Source of the DNA: Agrobacterium larrymoorei
Lineage (GTDB): Bacteria > Pseudomonadota > Alphaproteobacteria > Rhizobiales > Rhizobiaceae
Assembly (NCBI RefSeq): GCF_005145045.1
Contig: NZ_CP039691.1
Span: 1,624,001-1,688,000 of the forward strand
Reading direction: 5' to 3'
DNA length: 64,000 nt
A program made the position numbers and the translations under genes. Positions 45,916 through 55,640 of the stretch are shown here, piece by piece; the first letter of the stretch is position 1, and every line of letters starts with the position of its first letter. A model generated the notes under the pieces. That model made no database searches and was not told the origin of the DNA. It worked only from the letters and a program-made list of their open reading frames with translations.

Positions 45916-48780
45916 TTACTCAGCAGCTTCCTGATATTCGCTCATGGGCGGGCAGGTGCAGATGAGGTTTCGGTCGCCATAGACGTTGTCGATGCGGTTG
46001 ACCGGGGACCAGTATTTGTCCACGCGGAAGGAACCGGGTGGGAAGCAGCCTTTTTCGCGGCTGTAGGGGCGGTCCCATTCGCCAACGAGGTCTTCCACCG
46101 TGTGCGGGGCGTTCTTCAACGGGTTGTTGAGCTTGTCCGAACGGCCTTCCTCGATGTCGCGGGCTTCCTCGCGGATGGCCAGCATGGCATCGCAGAAACG
46201 GTCGAGTTCTGCCTTGGTTTCGGATTCCGTCGGCTCGATCATCAGTGTGCCGGCAACCGGCCAGCTCATGGTCGGGGCATGGAAGCCGCAATCCATTAGA
46301 CGCTTCGCCACGTCATCCACCGTCACACCGCAGCTTTCGTTCAGCGGGCGGGTGTCGATGATGCACTCATGCGCCACGCGACCGGCCTCGGACTTGTAGA
46401 GCACGTCATACGCACCCTTCAGTCTGGCAGCGATGTAGTTGGCGTTGAGGATGGCGACCTTGGTTGCCTGCGTCAGCCCTTCGCCGCCCATCATGAGGCA
46501 GTAGCTCCATGAAATGGGCAGGATCGATGGCGAACCGAATGGGGCTGCGGAGACAGCACCTGGGCGACCGTCGCCTGCCGGGTGTCCGGGCAGGTAAGGT
46601 GCGAGATGCGCCTTGACGCCAATCGGGCCCATGCCGGGACCACCGCCGCCATGCGGAATGCAGAAGGTCTTGTGCAGGTTGAGGTGCGACACGTCAGAAC
46701 CGATATCGCCCGGACGGGAAAGACCGACCATGGCGTTCATGTTCGCGCCGTCCAAGTAGACCTGACCACCGTGTTGGTGGACGATCTCGCAGATCTCGCG
46801 AACGGTCTCTTCGAAGACGCCATGCGTGGACGGATAGGTGATCATGCAGCACGATAGGTTTTCCGCGTACTGCTCTGCTTTTGAACGGAAATCCTCGATA
46901 TCGATATCGCCGTTCTCGCGCACCTTGACCGGCACGACCTTCATGCCGACCATCTGGGCGGAGGCAGGATTGGTGCCGTGCGCCGAGGTGGGGATGAGGC
47001 AGACATCGCGATGCGCATCGCCACGGGCGAGGTGGTAGTTGCGGATCGTCAGAAGGCCCGCATATTCACCCTGCGCACCGGAGTTTGGCTGCATGGAGAA
47101 TGCGTCATAGCCGGTGACCGAGCAGAGCTTGGCCGAGAGATCGTCGATCATTTCCTTGTATCCCAGTGCCTGATCGGCGGGGACAAAGGGGTGGATGTCG
47201 GAGAACTCAGGCCAAGTGATCGGCAGCATTTCAGCCGTGGCGTTCAGCTTCATGGTGCAGGAGCCGAGCGGGATCATGGAGCGATCGAGAGCCAGATCGC
47301 GGTCCGAAAGACGGCGGATATAGCGCGTCATTTCGCTTTCGGCGCGGTTCATGTGGAAGATCGGATGCGTCATGTAAGCACTTGTACGCAATAGATCTTT
47401 TGGCAGTCGGTAATCCGGGTCGAAATCCGAAATCGAGAAGTTGCCGCCAAAGGCGCGCCATACGGCTTCCAGCGTTGCCGGGCGGGTGCGCTCGTCAAGG
47501 CTCATGCCGATTTTGGTGGAGCCGACCTTACGCAGGTTGACGCCCTCAGCCACGGCTGCACGCAGGATAAGTGCCTGCATGTGGCCAACATCGACGGTGA
47601 TCGTGTCGAAGAAGGTTTCCGGCTCTATTGTGTAGCCGAGTTTCTCCAAGCCCTTCGCCATCAGGACAGCCTTCTGGTGCGTCTGCTGGGCGATGGCTTT
47701 GATGCCCTGCGGGCCGTGGAAGACGCCGTACATGGACGCCATGACGGCCAGCAGCACCTGCGCGGTGCAGATGTTGGACGTGGCCTTCTCGCGACGGATA
47801 TGTTGTTCACGAGTCTGCAGCGACAGACGATAGGCGCGATTGCCGCGTGCATCGACGGAAACGCCGACAAGGCGGCCGGGCATGGAGCGCTTATGCGCAT
47901 CCTTTACGGACATGAAGGCCGCATGCGGACCGCCGTAACCAACCGGAACGCCGAAGCGCTGCGAGGAGCCGATGGCAATATCCGCGCCCATTTCGCCGGG
48001 GGACTTCAGAAGCGTCAGTGCCAATAGGTCGGTCGCGACGGCGGCGATAGCGCCGGTCTGATGCAGGCGGGCAATGAGGCCAGAGAAATCGCTGACGTGG
48101 CCGTGTGTGCCGGGATACTGGAAGATAGCGCCGAAGACATCCACCGGATCGAGATCCGTAAACGGATTGCCGACGATGACCTTCCAGCCGAGCGGGGCTG
48201 CGCGGGTTTCGATAAGCGCGATGGTCTGCGGGTGGCAGTTGGCATCCACGAAGAAGGCGTTGGCCTTCGACTTCGCAACGCGCTGGCACATGGACATGGC
48301 TTCGGCAGCCGCGGTCGCTTCATCGAGAAGCGAGGCGTTTGCCACATCGAGGCCGGTCAGATCGGAAATCATCGTCTGGAAGTTCAGAAGCGCCTCAAGG
48401 CGGCCCTGAGAAATTTCCGGCTGGTAGGGCGTGTAGGCCGTGTACCAGGCCGGGTTTTCCAGAATGTTGCGCTGGATGACTGGCGGCGTGATGGTGCCGT
48501 AATATCCCTGACCGATCAGCGAAGTCAGAACCTTGTTCCGGTTCGCGGTTTCGCGAAGACGGTCCAGTGCCTCGCGTTCGGTCAGTGCGGCACCCCAGGT
48601 GAGAGGAACCTTCTGGCGAATGGAGGAGGGCACGGTAGCGTCGATCAGGGCGTCGAGGCTCTTGTAGCCAACAACCTTCAGCATCTCCTCCATTTCCACC
48701 GGCGACGGACCAATATGACGACGGTTGGCGAAGTCATAGGGCTGATAGTCGGTGAAATGGAATTCGGTGGGCGTGGTCAT
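45916..48780 (-). CDS. gcvP: Glycine dehydrogenase (decarboxylating), P-protein
   Basis: The PLP enzyme of the glycine cleavage system; it decarboxylates glycine and passes aminomethyl to lipoyl-GcvH. The single-chain 954-residue form has both halves. The PLP lysine lies in [20 protein letters not shown] (about residue 704). N-terminal markers FANRHIGPS and [10 protein letters not shown] are intact. It overlaps the gcvH stop by one base (TAATG), so translation is coupled. A strong terminator follows. Confidence 0.98.
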   Translation of the reverse strand: MTTPTEFHFTDYQPYDFANRRHIGPSPVEMEEMLKVVGYKSLDALIDATVPSSIRQKVPLTWGAALTEREALDRLRETANRNKVLTSLIGQGYYGTITPPVIQRNILENPAWYTAYTPYQPEISQGRLEALLNFQTMISDLTGLDVANASLLDEATAAAEAMSMCQRVAKSKANAFFVDANCHPQTIALIETRAAPLGWKVIVGNPFTDLDPVDVFGAIFQYPGTHGHVSDFSGLIARLHQTGAIAAVATDLLALTLLKSPGEMGADIAIGSSQRFGVPVGYGGPHAAFMSVKDAHKRSMPGRLVGVSVDARGNRAYRLSLQTREQHIRREKATSNICTAQVLLAVMASMYGVFHGPQGIKAIAQQTHQKAVLMAKGLEKLGYTIEPETFFDTITVDVGHMQALILRAAVAEGVNLRKVGSTKIGMSLDERTRPATLEAVWRAFGGNFSISDFDPDYRLPKDLLRTSAYMTHPIFHMNRAESEMTRYIRRLSDRDLALDRSMIPLGSCTMKLNATAEMLPITWPEFSDIHPFVPADQALGYKEMIDDLSAKLCSVTGYDAFSMQPNSGAQGEYAGLLTIRNYHLARGDAHRDVCLIPTSAHGTNPASAQMVGMKVVPVKVRENGDIDIEDFRSKAEQYAENLSCCMITYPSTHGVFEETVREICEIVHQHGGQVYLDGANMNAMVGLSRPGDIGSDVSHLNLHKTFCIPHGGGGPGMGPIGVKAHLAPYLPGHPAGDGRPGAVSAAPFGSPSILPISWSYCLMMGGEGLTQATKVAILNANYIAARLKGAYDVLYKSEAGRVAHECIIDTRPLNESCGVTVDDVAKRLMDCGFHAPTMSWPVAGTLMIEPTESETKAELDRFCDAMLAIREEARDIEEGRSDKLNNPLKNAPHTVEDLVGEWDRPYSREKGCFPPGSFRVDKYWSPVNRIDNVYGDRNLICTCPPMSEYQEAAE

Positions 48781-49142
48781 TACGCTACCAGCTCCTTGTA
48801 GGCGGCTTCATCAAGAAGCGCATCGGCATCAGCGGCGTTGGAAAGCTTCAGCTTGAAGAACCAGCCAGCGCCCTGCGGATCGGAATTGACGAGGGACGGA
48901 TCGTCCACGATGGCCTGATTGATTTCCACCACTTCGCCATCCAGCGGACAATAAACATCGGATGCAGCCTTCACGCTTTCAACGGTTGCGGCATCGCCAT
49001 CCTTTGCGAAGGTCGCGCCGACTTCCGGCAGTTCAACGAAGACCAGATCGCCGAGCTGTTCTGCGGCGTGGGTGGTGATGCCGACGGTGGCGACATCGCC
49101 TTCGATCTTCAGCCACTCGTGTTCCTGAGTAAATTTCAACAT
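48780..49142 (-). CDS. gcvH: Glycine cleavage system H protein
   Basis: A 120-residue lipoyl carrier shuttling between GcvP, GcvT and LpdA. The lipoylated lysine is K58 in [13 protein letters not shown]; LipA at 15977 would make the cofactor. The start [16 protein letters not shown] is the family N-terminus; a longer open frame upstream runs into gcvT and is not real. It lies 16 bases after gcvT and overlaps gcvP by one base. Confidence 0.97.
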   Translation of the reverse strand: MLKFTQEHEWLKIEGDVATVGITTHAAEQLGDLVFVELPEVGATFAKDGDAATVESVKAASDVYCPLDGEVVEINQAIVDDPSLVNSDPQGAGWFFKLKLSNAADADALLDEAAYKELVA

Positions 49143-49158
49143 GGGTTTCTCCGCAGAA

Positions 49159-50298
49159 TTAGCGTTTGTAAGTCGGTGTAATGAAGGGCAGGGCAGCGAC
49201 GGTGACGGGCAGGTACTTGCCACGCACCTCGGCAAAAATCGCCGTGCCGGGTGTGGTGAAATCGGTGGGCACATAACCCATGGCGACTGGACCTTCGGCC
49301 GTTGGGCCAAAGCCGCCGGAGGTGACTTCGCCGATCTCTTCTCTGCCTTCGGCATCGGCAAACAGCTTGGCGTGACCACGAACGGGAGCCTTGCCTTCCG
49401 GCTTCAGGCCAACACGGCGGCGGGTGGTGCCATTGCCAAGCTCGCTCAGAACGCGGTCAGCGCCGGGGAAGCCGCCTTCGCGGTCACCGCCGGTGCGGCG
49501 TGCCTTCTGGATGGCCCATTCGAGCGAGGCTTCGATAGGAGATGTGGTCGTGTCGATATCGTTGCCATAGAGGCAGAGACCGGCTTCGAGGCGAAGGCTG
49601 TCGCGTGCGCCGAGGCCGATTGGCTCGCAGTCTGGATGCTCCAGCAGCGCCTTGGCGATTTCCTCGGCCTTGTCGGCTGGAACGGAAATCTCGAAACCGT
49701 CTTCACCGGAGTAACCCGAGCGGGAGACGATGCAGGGAACATCATGTAGCGGAATTTCGCGCACATCCATGAACTTCATGCCGGAGACGCCAGCCCAGAG
49801 TTCTGCAAGCACGGCTTCTGCGCGTGGGCCCTGAAGCGCGATCAGGGCGCGGTCTTCCAGAAGTGTCACGTCGCAAGTGTCGGACAGATGCGCCTTCATG
49901 TGCGCCAGATCGGCATCTTTGCAGGAGGCGTTGACGACGACGAAGAGATGCTCACCCAGATTGGTGATCATGAGATCATCGAGAATGCCGCCGTTTTCGT
50001 CTGTGAAGAAACCGTAGCGCTGGCGGCCCGGCTTGAGGGCGAGAATATCGACAGGGACGAGCTTTTCAAGCGCGAGAGCGGCGTCTTCCACCTTGCCCGA
50101 CTTCGCCTTCACGATGACCTGACCCATGTGGGAGACATCGAAGAGACCGGCAGAGGCGCGGGTGTGGAGATGCTCCTTCATAACGCCCGCGGGATATTGC
50201 ACGGGCATATCGTAACCGGCGAAGGGCACCATGCGCGCGCCAAGAGACAGATGTAAGGAATGGAGCGGGGTGACTTTTAACTCGGCTGTATCTGCCAA
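49159..50298 (-). CDS. gcvT: Aminomethyltransferase, glycine cleavage T protein
   Basis: A 379-residue folate enzyme releasing ammonia and forming methylene-THF from aminomethyl-GcvH. Family blocks are [44 protein letters not shown] and [19 protein letters not shown]. The open frame extends to 50505, but that part is the riboswitch. The start is a TTG at 50298 with GGAGG 5 bases upstream. Expression is controlled by the glycine riboswitch 77 bases upstream of this start. Confidence 0.95.
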   Translation of the reverse strand: MADTAELKVTPLHSLHLSLGARMVPFAGYDMPVQYPAGVMKEHLHTRASAGLFDVSHMGQVIVKAKSGKVEDAALALEKLVPVDILALKPGRQRYGFFTDENGGILDDLMITNLGEHLFVVVNASCKDADLAHMKAHLSDTCDVTLLEDRALIALQGPRAEAVLAELWAGVSGMKFMDVREIPLHDVPCIVSRSGYSGEDGFEISVPADKAEEIAKALLEHPDCEPIGLGARDSLRLEAGLCLYGNDIDTTTSPIEASLEWAIQKARRTGGDREGGFPGADRVLSELGNGTTRRRVGLKPEGKAPVRGHAKLFADAEGREEIGEVTSGGFGPTAEGPVAMGYVPTDFTTPGTAIFAEVRGKYLPVTVAALPFITPTYKR

Positions 50299-50312
50299 GG
50301 ACGCCTCCAGGG

Positions 50313-50327
50313 TAGCGCGTTTTCGCG
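50313..50327 (-). promoter_or_regulatory. GCGCG-hairpin before the gcvT ribosome site
   Basis: GCGCG and CGCGC flank AAAA on the minus strand, ending 5 bases before the GGAGG of gcvT. It may be part of the riboswitch expression platform that masks or exposes the ribosome site. This is inferred from position. Confidence 0.35.
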
Positions 50328-50374
50328 CGGGCTCATGTTCGTGACACTCTGCGAGCGTCGGGTTCAAGAGCCCC

Positions 50375-50530
50375 CTCTGTCCTTTGCGCCTGAGATTGTT
50401 ATCCCTTCGGCGAGCCATCCTTTGCAGGCGGCTTCTCTCCAGAGTTCTATCCTCGCCGCTGGTCCTTTTGCCTGAGAGTTTCCGGGGCGGTTGCTCCTTC
50501 GGCACCGCATTGAAGCGGCTTCTCCCAGCG
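50375..50530 (-). promoter_or_regulatory. Tandem glycine riboswitch upstream of gcvT
   Basis: Two aptamers are readable on the minus strand. Aptamer 1 (50530-50457) has P1 arms CGCTGG/CCAGCG and the cores GCCGAAGGAGCAA and CTCTCAGGCAAAAGGACC. Aptamer 2 (50444-50375) has P1 arms CTCTG/CAGAG and the cores GCCGAAGGGATAA and TCTCAGGCGCAAAGGAC. A 12-base linker joins them. This is the classical cooperative glycine sensor that turns on gcvT-gcvH-gcvP when glycine is high. Confidence 0.95.
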
Positions 50531-50664
50531 GGATGGCGCTCATTATCTTCGAAGCCTGCTGCTTGGCAAGGACCAAATGCCGCAGTTGAACAGTTTTTTG
50601 TTCAACCTGCGTCACTGCTTAATTTATGATCTCGCTGAACAGACGGGGATCCGGTTGCTGCTTG

Positions 50665-50850
50665 TCAGCTATCTTTTTTCTCCGGAAGCTTCTTGCGCTT
50701 GGTGGACGCCATTTCGTCAAGTTCTTTTTCCGTCATAGACTTAGCCATGCTTTTTGAAGCGCCTTGTAAACGGGATTTTGGCATATCGCCGCGTTTTGCG
50801 GCAAGTGCTGCACCGGCGGCTTTTTGCTGGGCTTTCGATTTTGCAGGCAT
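50665..50850 (-). CDS. DUF3008-family small basic protein, 61 aa
   Basis: The protein MPAKSKAQQKAAGAALAAKRG, with KSRLQGASKSMAKSMTEKELDEMASTKRK after it, matches the DUF3008 pattern: small, highly charged and of unknown function. GGAGG lies 8 bases before the ATG at 50850, which decides the start over a longer frame. It lies between the gcvT riboswitch and a divergent gene. High Lys/Ala content suggests a disordered or nucleic-acid-associated protein. Confidence 0.82.
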   Translation of the reverse strand: MPAKSKAQQKAAGAALAAKRGDMPKSRLQGASKSMAKSMTEKELDEMASTKRKKLPEKKDS

Positions 50851-50970
50851 TTCCGGTTCCTCCGCTGGATGGTTGCTGCTTCCTGCAAAACGCCGCACGG
50901 GTTTCGATGTTCCTCAAAGGGCTCAGTTGCTCTTTGATTTACGACAAAAAGCGCGATATCGGATTGGACT

Positions 50971-51384
50971 ATGAAGTTTTGCATGAGCACTGGACCCAAG
51001 AGAGTCGACAGCGTGTTGCGCATTGTATGCGCCGCGTTGATGCTGTCTCTCGGTTTTGCTCATAAGCCTGTTCTTGCAGCATCCCTCGTCACGCTGGATG
51101 AATCGTATCGGCTACCGGATGGGACTTTTGCCGAGATTTGTTCCGAGCATCTGTCCGGCAAGCCGTCGTCGCACGAGGAGCGGAAGCATTCGAGCGATGC
51201 CATCCTCTTTTGCGAAGCCTGCCTTCTGGCGTCTTCGATATTGCTGCCGACGCCGGATTATGGCGCTTGGTTACGCGTGGGTGCAGCATGGCTGGAAAAT
51301 GCTCCGCCAAAAAAGCGCGAAGCTGCGAAGCTTTCCGTCTTGCAAACGAACCATGCCCGAGGGCCGCCTGCCTTCGCTTTCTGA
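50971..51384 (+). CDS. DUF2946-like protein, probable copper-associated
   Basis: A 137-residue protein with an N-terminal hydrophobic segment (about 15-36, LRIVCAALMLSLGFAH then KPVLAA) acting as signal or anchor. It has a His-rich stretch and a CEAC motif (SDAILFCEACLLASS), and ends ARGPPAFAF, like DUF2946 proteins found near copper genes. Assignment is moderate. It lies 83 bases before the YcnI-PCu(A)C fusion gene, a setting that supports metal handling. Metal binding by Cys/His is inferred. Confidence 0.65.
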   Translation: MKFCMSTGPKRVDSVLRIVCAALMLSLGFAHKPVLAASLVTLDESYRLPDGTFAEICSEHLSGKPSSHEERKHSSDAILFCEACLLASSILLPTPDYGAWLRVGAAWLENAPPKKREAAKLSVLQTNHARGPPAFAF

Positions 51385-51467
51385 TCCATACCGAACCCGA
51401 ACGAACAAAGCCGCGTGGCGGCACTATAGGACTGACTGCGAGAGCGCAGCAGCCAAAGGATCGAAAG

Positions 51468-52457
51468 ATGAAAGCAATCAAGTTTGCAACATGCGCCGCC
51501 TTCGCGGCAGCAGTTTCCTCCACATCGGCTTCTGCCCATACCAGCTTCGTCAACGGCACGGCAGAGCAGGAAAGCACCATTGTTGCAGCGCTTCAGGTGC
51601 CGCATGGCTGCGATGGCGGTCTGGCGACGACGGAAGTTCAGGTCGTTCTGCCGGAAGGCTTCATTGCCGCCAAGCCGCAGCCGAAGCCAGGTTGGGAACT
51701 GGAAATCATCAAGGGCGATTATCAGAACACCTACAAAAACCACGGGCAGGACGTGAAAAGCGGTCCGCTGGAAATTCGCTGGAAGGGCGGCAATCTTTCC
51801 GACGATTTCTACGATACCTTCAATTTTCAAGGCAAGATTTCCGGCGTAGACGCTGGCACCGCCTTGCCATTCAAGGTGAAGCAGCTCTGCGGAGACAAGG
51901 GCACGGCGAACTGGGACCAGATTGCGAAGGACGGGCAGGATCCGCATTCGCTGGATAATCCGGCACCTGTTATCCGCATTACCGCGAGGCAGGAGGCAGC
52001 GGGCGAGGGGCATGCGCACCATGATCACGGCGCCATGGCTGAAAGCGGTGTTGTGAAGGCTGGCGATCTGGAGATTTCGGCTGCTTCGACCAAAGCCATG
52101 TTGCCCGGCCAGCCGGTTGGCGGCGGATACGTGACGATCAAGAACAATGGCAAGTCCGACGACAGGCTTGTGTCCGTTGCTTCCCCTTTGGCGGGGCGCT
52201 CCGAGATTCACGAAATGGCGATGGTCAATGACGTGATGAAGATGCGCAAGTTGAATGAGGGTATCGCCGTTCCTGCCGGGCAAACAGTAGAACTGACCCC
52301 GGGTGGCCTGCATTTCATGTTCTTCAATGTCTCCAAGCCATTTGCGGAAGGAGACAAGGTGCCCGTCACGCTGACTTTCGAGAAGGCGGGCAAGGTTGAG
52401 ATCGAGTTGCCCGTCGGTCCCGCCAATGCCGGCAAAGCCGAGCATAATCACAACTAA
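51468..52457 (+). CDS. YcnI (DUF1775)-PCu(A)C copper chaperone fusion, secreted
   Basis: A 329-residue two-domain protein. A signal peptide (MKAIKFATCAAFAAAVSSTS, cut after ASA at about 23) leaves His at the mature N-terminus, the known YcnI copper ligand position. The YcnI/DUF1775 domain covers about 24-175. A His-rich linker (EGHAHHDHGAMAESG) leads to a PCu(A)C domain (about 200-325) with the copper ligands IHEMAMVNDVMKMR (His, Met). Such proteins load copper onto cytochrome oxidase or buffer it in the periplasm. I start at 51468 with AAAGGA upstream; a longer frame runs into the previous gene. Confidence 0.92.
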   Translation: MKAIKFATCAAFAAAVSSTSASAHTSFVNGTAEQESTIVAALQVPHGCDGGLATTEVQVVLPEGFIAAKPQPKPGWELEIIKGDYQNTYKNHGQDVKSGPLEIRWKGGNLSDDFYDTFNFQGKISGVDAGTALPFKVKQLCGDKGTANWDQIAKDGQDPHSLDNPAPVIRITARQEAAGEGHAHHDHGAMAESGVVKAGDLEISAASTKAMLPGQPVGGGYVTIKNNGKSDDRLVSVASPLAGRSEIHEMAMVNDVMKMRKLNEGIAVPAGQTVELTPGGLHFMFFNVSKPFAEGDKVPVTLTFEKAGKVEIELPVGPANAGKAEHNHN

Positions 52458-52471
52458 CAAAGTCAAAGAAA

Positions 52472-52506
52472 AAGGCTGCCGGGACGTATTACAACCCGGC
52501 AGCCTT
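52472..52506. terminator. Bidirectional terminator between copper-chaperone and cupredoxin genes
   Basis: AAGGCTGCCGGG pairs with CCCGGCAGCCTT in a perfect 12-pair stem with an 11-base loop, between convergent genes. Short A/T runs flank it. Confidence 0.78.
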
Positions 52507-52528
52507 CAAGCTGGTCTCATCTGGCCTG

Positions 52529-52960
52529 TTATTTCGTTACCGTTAGCTTGGCCTGCATTCCGGCTTCGTAGTGTCCCTTGATATTGCAGAACAGAAGGTA
52601 TGTGCCGGGTGTCAGTCTGGCCTTTAGCTGACCTTCTTTTCCGGGCTTCAAATCTGCAACTTCACCGAGGCTCTTGAGCTTCTTTTCATCGACGCGATGT
52701 GTGGCCGTATTGAGCGGTATCTTCTCGTCGGAAGACTTCAGCTTTACCAGAACCATTTCATGTTCTTCCGTCATGGCGTCGTTGTGTACCATGAACACTG
52801 CCTCGCCTGCCTTTACGGTCGTCTTGTCGAGGGTGAGCGTCATGGGCTGGCCGCCTTCGCCACCCTCATTGACCTTTATGGTGGTGGTTGCAGCAAATGC
52901 CGGGGCTGCGATGGAGAGCGCAGCGACGGCTGCCAGTGCCAGTTTCGGGAAGGATTTCAT
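52529..52960 (-). CDS. Periplasmic cupredoxin-domain protein
   Basis: A 143-residue protein with a signal peptide (MKSFPKLALAAVAALSIAAP then AFA; cut at about 23). The mature domain ends in a blue-copper signature: HNDAMTEEHEM supplies a His, and LFCNIKGHYEAGM supplies Cys, His and Met in the plastocyanin/pseudoazurin order. It probably carries or stores copper or electrons. I start at 52960 with AAAGGC upstream; the longer frame adds 18 unlikely residues. It faces the copper-chaperone gene over a shared terminator. Confidence 0.9.
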   Translation of the reverse strand: MKSFPKLALAAVAALSIAAPAFAATTTIKVNEGGEGGQPMTLTLDKTTVKAGEAVFMVHNDAMTEEHEMVLVKLKSSDEKIPLNTATHRVDEKKLKSLGEVADLKPGKEGQLKARLTPGTYLLFCNIKGHYEAGMQAKLTVTK

Positions 52961-53045
52961 GTCATGCCTTTCTTCCATTGGTTGTATGATAGAAGTCGGC
53001 CCTTTTGCTGACATGAAGCTGAATGTTTTAGCGTCCGATCAAGAA

Positions 53046-53321
53046 TTATTCAGTCGAGGCGAGATTTTCCTCATAAGCCTCGAGAGCCTCTTCCAGCGTG
53101 GCCTGAGGGTTCTGGCGGTCGGACGTGAGGAGGGAAACGGAGGCTGCCGTGGCAGCAACGGCCATCATGATCTGCGAGTTGATATCCGGGTAGCTGATGC
53201 GCTGCAGTTCCTTGGCGGCCTTTTCTATTTCCAGCTTCCGCGGCGCGCGCTGCACCTGCTTTGCGCCTTCTGACGCATAAGCTGCGATATTTGCCGAAAC
53301 GGACCACACTTGCGACGACAT
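53046..53321 (-). CDS. Unassigned 91-residue protein
   Basis: Begins MSSQVWSVSANIAAYASEGAKQ and contains a helical Lys/Glu middle (KLEIEKAAKELQRI), a hydrophobic stretch (SQIMMAVAATAASVSLL, about 46-62) and an acidic end (EEALEAYEENLASTE). No family is recognised. Composition and codon use match the chromosome. It is divergent from crcB and 85 bases upstream of the cupredoxin start on the same strand, so weak cotranscription is possible. Confidence 0.65.
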   Translation of the reverse strand: MSSQVWSVSANIAAYASEGAKQVQRAPRKLEIEKAAKELQRISYPDINSQIMMAVAATAASVSLLTSDRQNPQATLEEALEAYEENLASTE

Positions 53322-53541
53322 TGCCTTACCTCTATCGATAATCGATGCAATTTATCACCGGTGAATTGACGCTGGCCTAAACCTGCAACTCTAATTTAAA
53401 GAAAATTCTAATAAATATCTACAGGTTGTGGTGTCATTTCATGACCGCCCGGCCATCTCGCGCATTCCTAATTGCATCGGTTTATCGTAAAGAGCAGGTA
53501 TGGCCGGTCAGTCATTCCCTATCTGCAGCGGAGCTCCTTGC

Positions 53542-53919
53542 ATGTTGAATATCCTTCTCGTTGCCTTGGGAGGTGCCATTGGCTCTGTCGGGCGGTATCT
53601 CGTAGGTGTTTGGGGAACGCGACTTGCAGGGCCGAATTTTCCATGGGGCACGCTGACGGTGAATATCGTGGGCGCGTTTTTCATTGGTCTGATGGTGGAA
53701 ATGATTGCACGACGTTTCGATGCCTCAGCGGAAATGCGTGTCTTTATCGTCACCGGCATCATAGGCGGTTTCACCACATGGTCGTCCTTTACGCTGGATG
53801 CCGTCGTGCTTTTCGAGCGCGGCGCTCTGGGCATGTCCGCACTTTATATTATGGCAAGCCTGCTGGTTTCTTTTGTCGCCATCTTCGCCGGGCTGGCCTT
53901 AGGCCGCGCTTTGTTCTAA
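53542..53919 (+). CDS. crcB: Fluoride exporter CrcB/FluC
   Basis: A 125-residue membrane protein with four helices forming a dual-topology dimeric fluoride channel. Signatures are GGAIGSVGRYLVG, GTLTVNIVGAFFIG (pore Asn) and GIIGGFTTWSSFTLDAV (Phe-box/Thr). GGAG is 8 bases before the ATG at 53542; a longer frame adds 14 residues. I saw no fluoride riboswitch upstream. It ends 63 bases before the RluA gene. Confidence 0.95.
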   Translation: MLNILLVALGGAIGSVGRYLVGVWGTRLAGPNFPWGTLTVNIVGAFFIGLMVEMIARRFDASAEMRVFIVTGIIGGFTTWSSFTLDAVVLFERGALGMSALYIMASLLVSFVAIFAGLALGRALF

Positions 53920-53982
53920 AGGCAACGACAAAAGCCGCACGGTAATGAGGCGGCGTAACAGAAAAGAAAGACTGGAATTGCC

Positions 53983-54975
53983 ATGGCAGGTATCGAGCAC
54001 ATCAAGGTAGAGGCCGACGAGGCCGGAATGCGCCTCGACCGCTGGTTCAAGATTCATTATCCGGGCCTCGGCTTCGGCCAGCTTCAGAAGCTCATGCGCT
54101 CCGGCCAGGTGCGTGTCGATGGCGGTCGTGTGAAGACCGACGCCCGCGTGCAGCCGGGACAGATGGTGCGCGTGCCGCCGCTGGATGTGGACTCCAAGGT
54201 CAAGAGCGGGCCGATTGGCGCCAAGGACCTTAAGCACTCGGAAGATGGCGATCTTCTCAAGCGCATGTTGTTGCATGAAGATGACAAGGTTTTCGTCTTC
54301 AACAAGCCCGCTGGCATTGCCGTGCAGGGCGGCTCCGGCGTCACGCGCCACATCGATGGTCTTCTGGAGGCGTGGACGAGCCAGAAGGGTGAAAAGCCTC
54401 GCCTCGTTCACCGTCTGGACCGCGATACGTCTGGCGTGCTCGTCGTTGCCCGCACGCGCGGCGCAGCGCAGAAGCTGACCGCTGCGTTTCGTGAGCGTGA
54501 CACCAAGAAGACCTACTGGTCTCTGGTGAAAGGCGTTCCGCGCAAGCATCAGGACAAGATTTCCAGCTGGCTGGTGAAAGAACAGACGCCGGATGGCGAC
54601 CGCATGCGCATTGCCAAGCACGGCGAAGAGGGCGCAGACCACGCGATTTCCTATTACCGCGTGATCGACACGGCAGCGCAGAACCTCGCATGGCTGGAAA
54701 TGGAGCCCTATACAGGGCGCACGCACCAGCTGCGCGTCCATGCGCTGCATATCGGTCATCCCATCATTGGCGATCCAAAATATTACATCGAAGATCCGAA
54801 CTGGGATTTCCCCGGCGGCATTCAGAAGCGCCTGCATCTCCACGCGCGCCACATCGATATTCCGCACCCATCCGGCGGGCGTCTGCGCGTTACGGCACCC
54901 CTGCCGCCGCACATGGTGCAGACATGGAATCTGCTGGGTCTGGATGTAGCCGATGGCGACAAGGGTGACGAATGA
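53983..54975 (+). CDS. RluA-family 23S rRNA pseudouridine synthase
   Basis: A 330-residue enzyme of RluC/RluD type converting uridine to pseudouridine in rRNA. An N-terminal S4 RNA-binding domain (about 15-75, MRLDRWFKIHYPGLGFGQL) precedes the catalytic domain, with active-site Asp in HRLDRDTSGVLVVA (about 148) and the TGRTHQLRVH motif (about 246). The exact uridine positions cannot be assigned. It overlaps the HAD gene by 4 bases (ATGA). Confidence 0.92.
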   Translation: MAGIEHIKVEADEAGMRLDRWFKIHYPGLGFGQLQKLMRSGQVRVDGGRVKTDARVQPGQMVRVPPLDVDSKVKSGPIGAKDLKHSEDGDLLKRMLLHEDDKVFVFNKPAGIAVQGGSGVTRHIDGLLEAWTSQKGEKPRLVHRLDRDTSGVLVVARTRGAAQKLTAAFRERDTKKTYWSLVKGVPRKHQDKISSWLVKEQTPDGDRMRIAKHGEEGADHAISYYRVIDTAAQNLAWLEMEPYTGRTHQLRVHALHIGHPIIGDPKYYIEDPNWDFPGGIQKRLHLHARHIDIPHPSGGRLRVTAPLPPHMVQTWNLLGLDVADGDKGDE

Positions 54976-55628
54976 AGCTGGTTCTGTTCGATTGTGACGG
55001 CACGCTGGTCGATAGCGTGGGCCTCATTCATGAGGTCATGGCGCGGACCTTCGTGCATTTCGGCTATCCGAGACCGGATGTGTCTCTGACAAAATCCATC
55101 ATCGGCCTCACACTCGACATCGCAATTGCCCGCATGCAGGGCAAGCCGCATGTGGATGAAGAAGCGACCGCGATGACGGCGCACTACAAGGCGATCTTTC
55201 CCGAAACGCGCGCCGAGGCCGGTTTCCAAGAACCGCTGTTCGACGGTATCGCGCCGATGATTGCAAAGCTTGCAGAGCGTGATGAGTTGTTGATGGGCGC
55301 AGTAACGGGCAAGTCTCGCCGTGGCCTCAATCTCATCATGGACACGCATGGTTTCCGCTCGCACTTCATCGTCTCGCGCACCGCCGATGACTGCCCATCG
55401 AAGCCGCACCCCGCGATGGTAACCGAATGCTGCCATGAAACAGGCATGGTTCCGGCAGATACTATCGTCATCGGCGATGCGATCTATGATATGCAGATGG
55501 CCAAGGCTGCCGGTGCAAAAGCAATCGGCGTCGCTTGGGGTTATGCCTCCGTGGAAGACCTCTGGAAGGCAGGCGCCGACGCCATCGTCAACCATCCTAG
55601 CGAAATTCCAGGCCATATTTCGGACTGA
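54972..55628 (+). CDS. HAD-superfamily phosphatase (phosphoglycolate-phosphatase-like)
   Basis: A 218-residue HAD hydrolase. Motif I is FDCDGTLVDS (nucleophile D8), motif II lies near AVTGKSRRGL, motif III is the Lys in PSKPHPAM, and motif IV is GDAIYDMQMA. The helical cap sits between motif I and II. The substrate is unknown. It is coupled to the pseudouridine-synthase gene by a 4-base overlap and lies 12 bases before the ATP12 gene. Confidence 0.9.
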   Translation: MKLVLFDCDGTLVDSVGLIHEVMARTFVHFGYPRPDVSLTKSIIGLTLDIAIARMQGKPHVDEEATAMTAHYKAIFPETRAEAGFQEPLFDGIAPMIAKLAERDELLMGAVTGKSRRGLNLIMDTHGFRSHFIVSRTADDCPSKPHPAMVTECCHETGMVPADTIVIGDAIYDMQMAKAAGAKAIGVAWGYASVEDLWKAGADAIVNHPSEIPGHISD

Positions 55629-55640
55629 TGAGGAAACACC

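Noticed and set aside
50299..50505. N-terminal extension of gcvT by 69 residues
   Set aside because: This DNA is the glycine riboswitch; the TTG at 50298 has a good ribosome site and the family N-terminus begins there.
53322..53541. Fluoride riboswitch before crcB
   Set aside because: The conserved fluoride-aptamer core could not be found in this 220-bp region.
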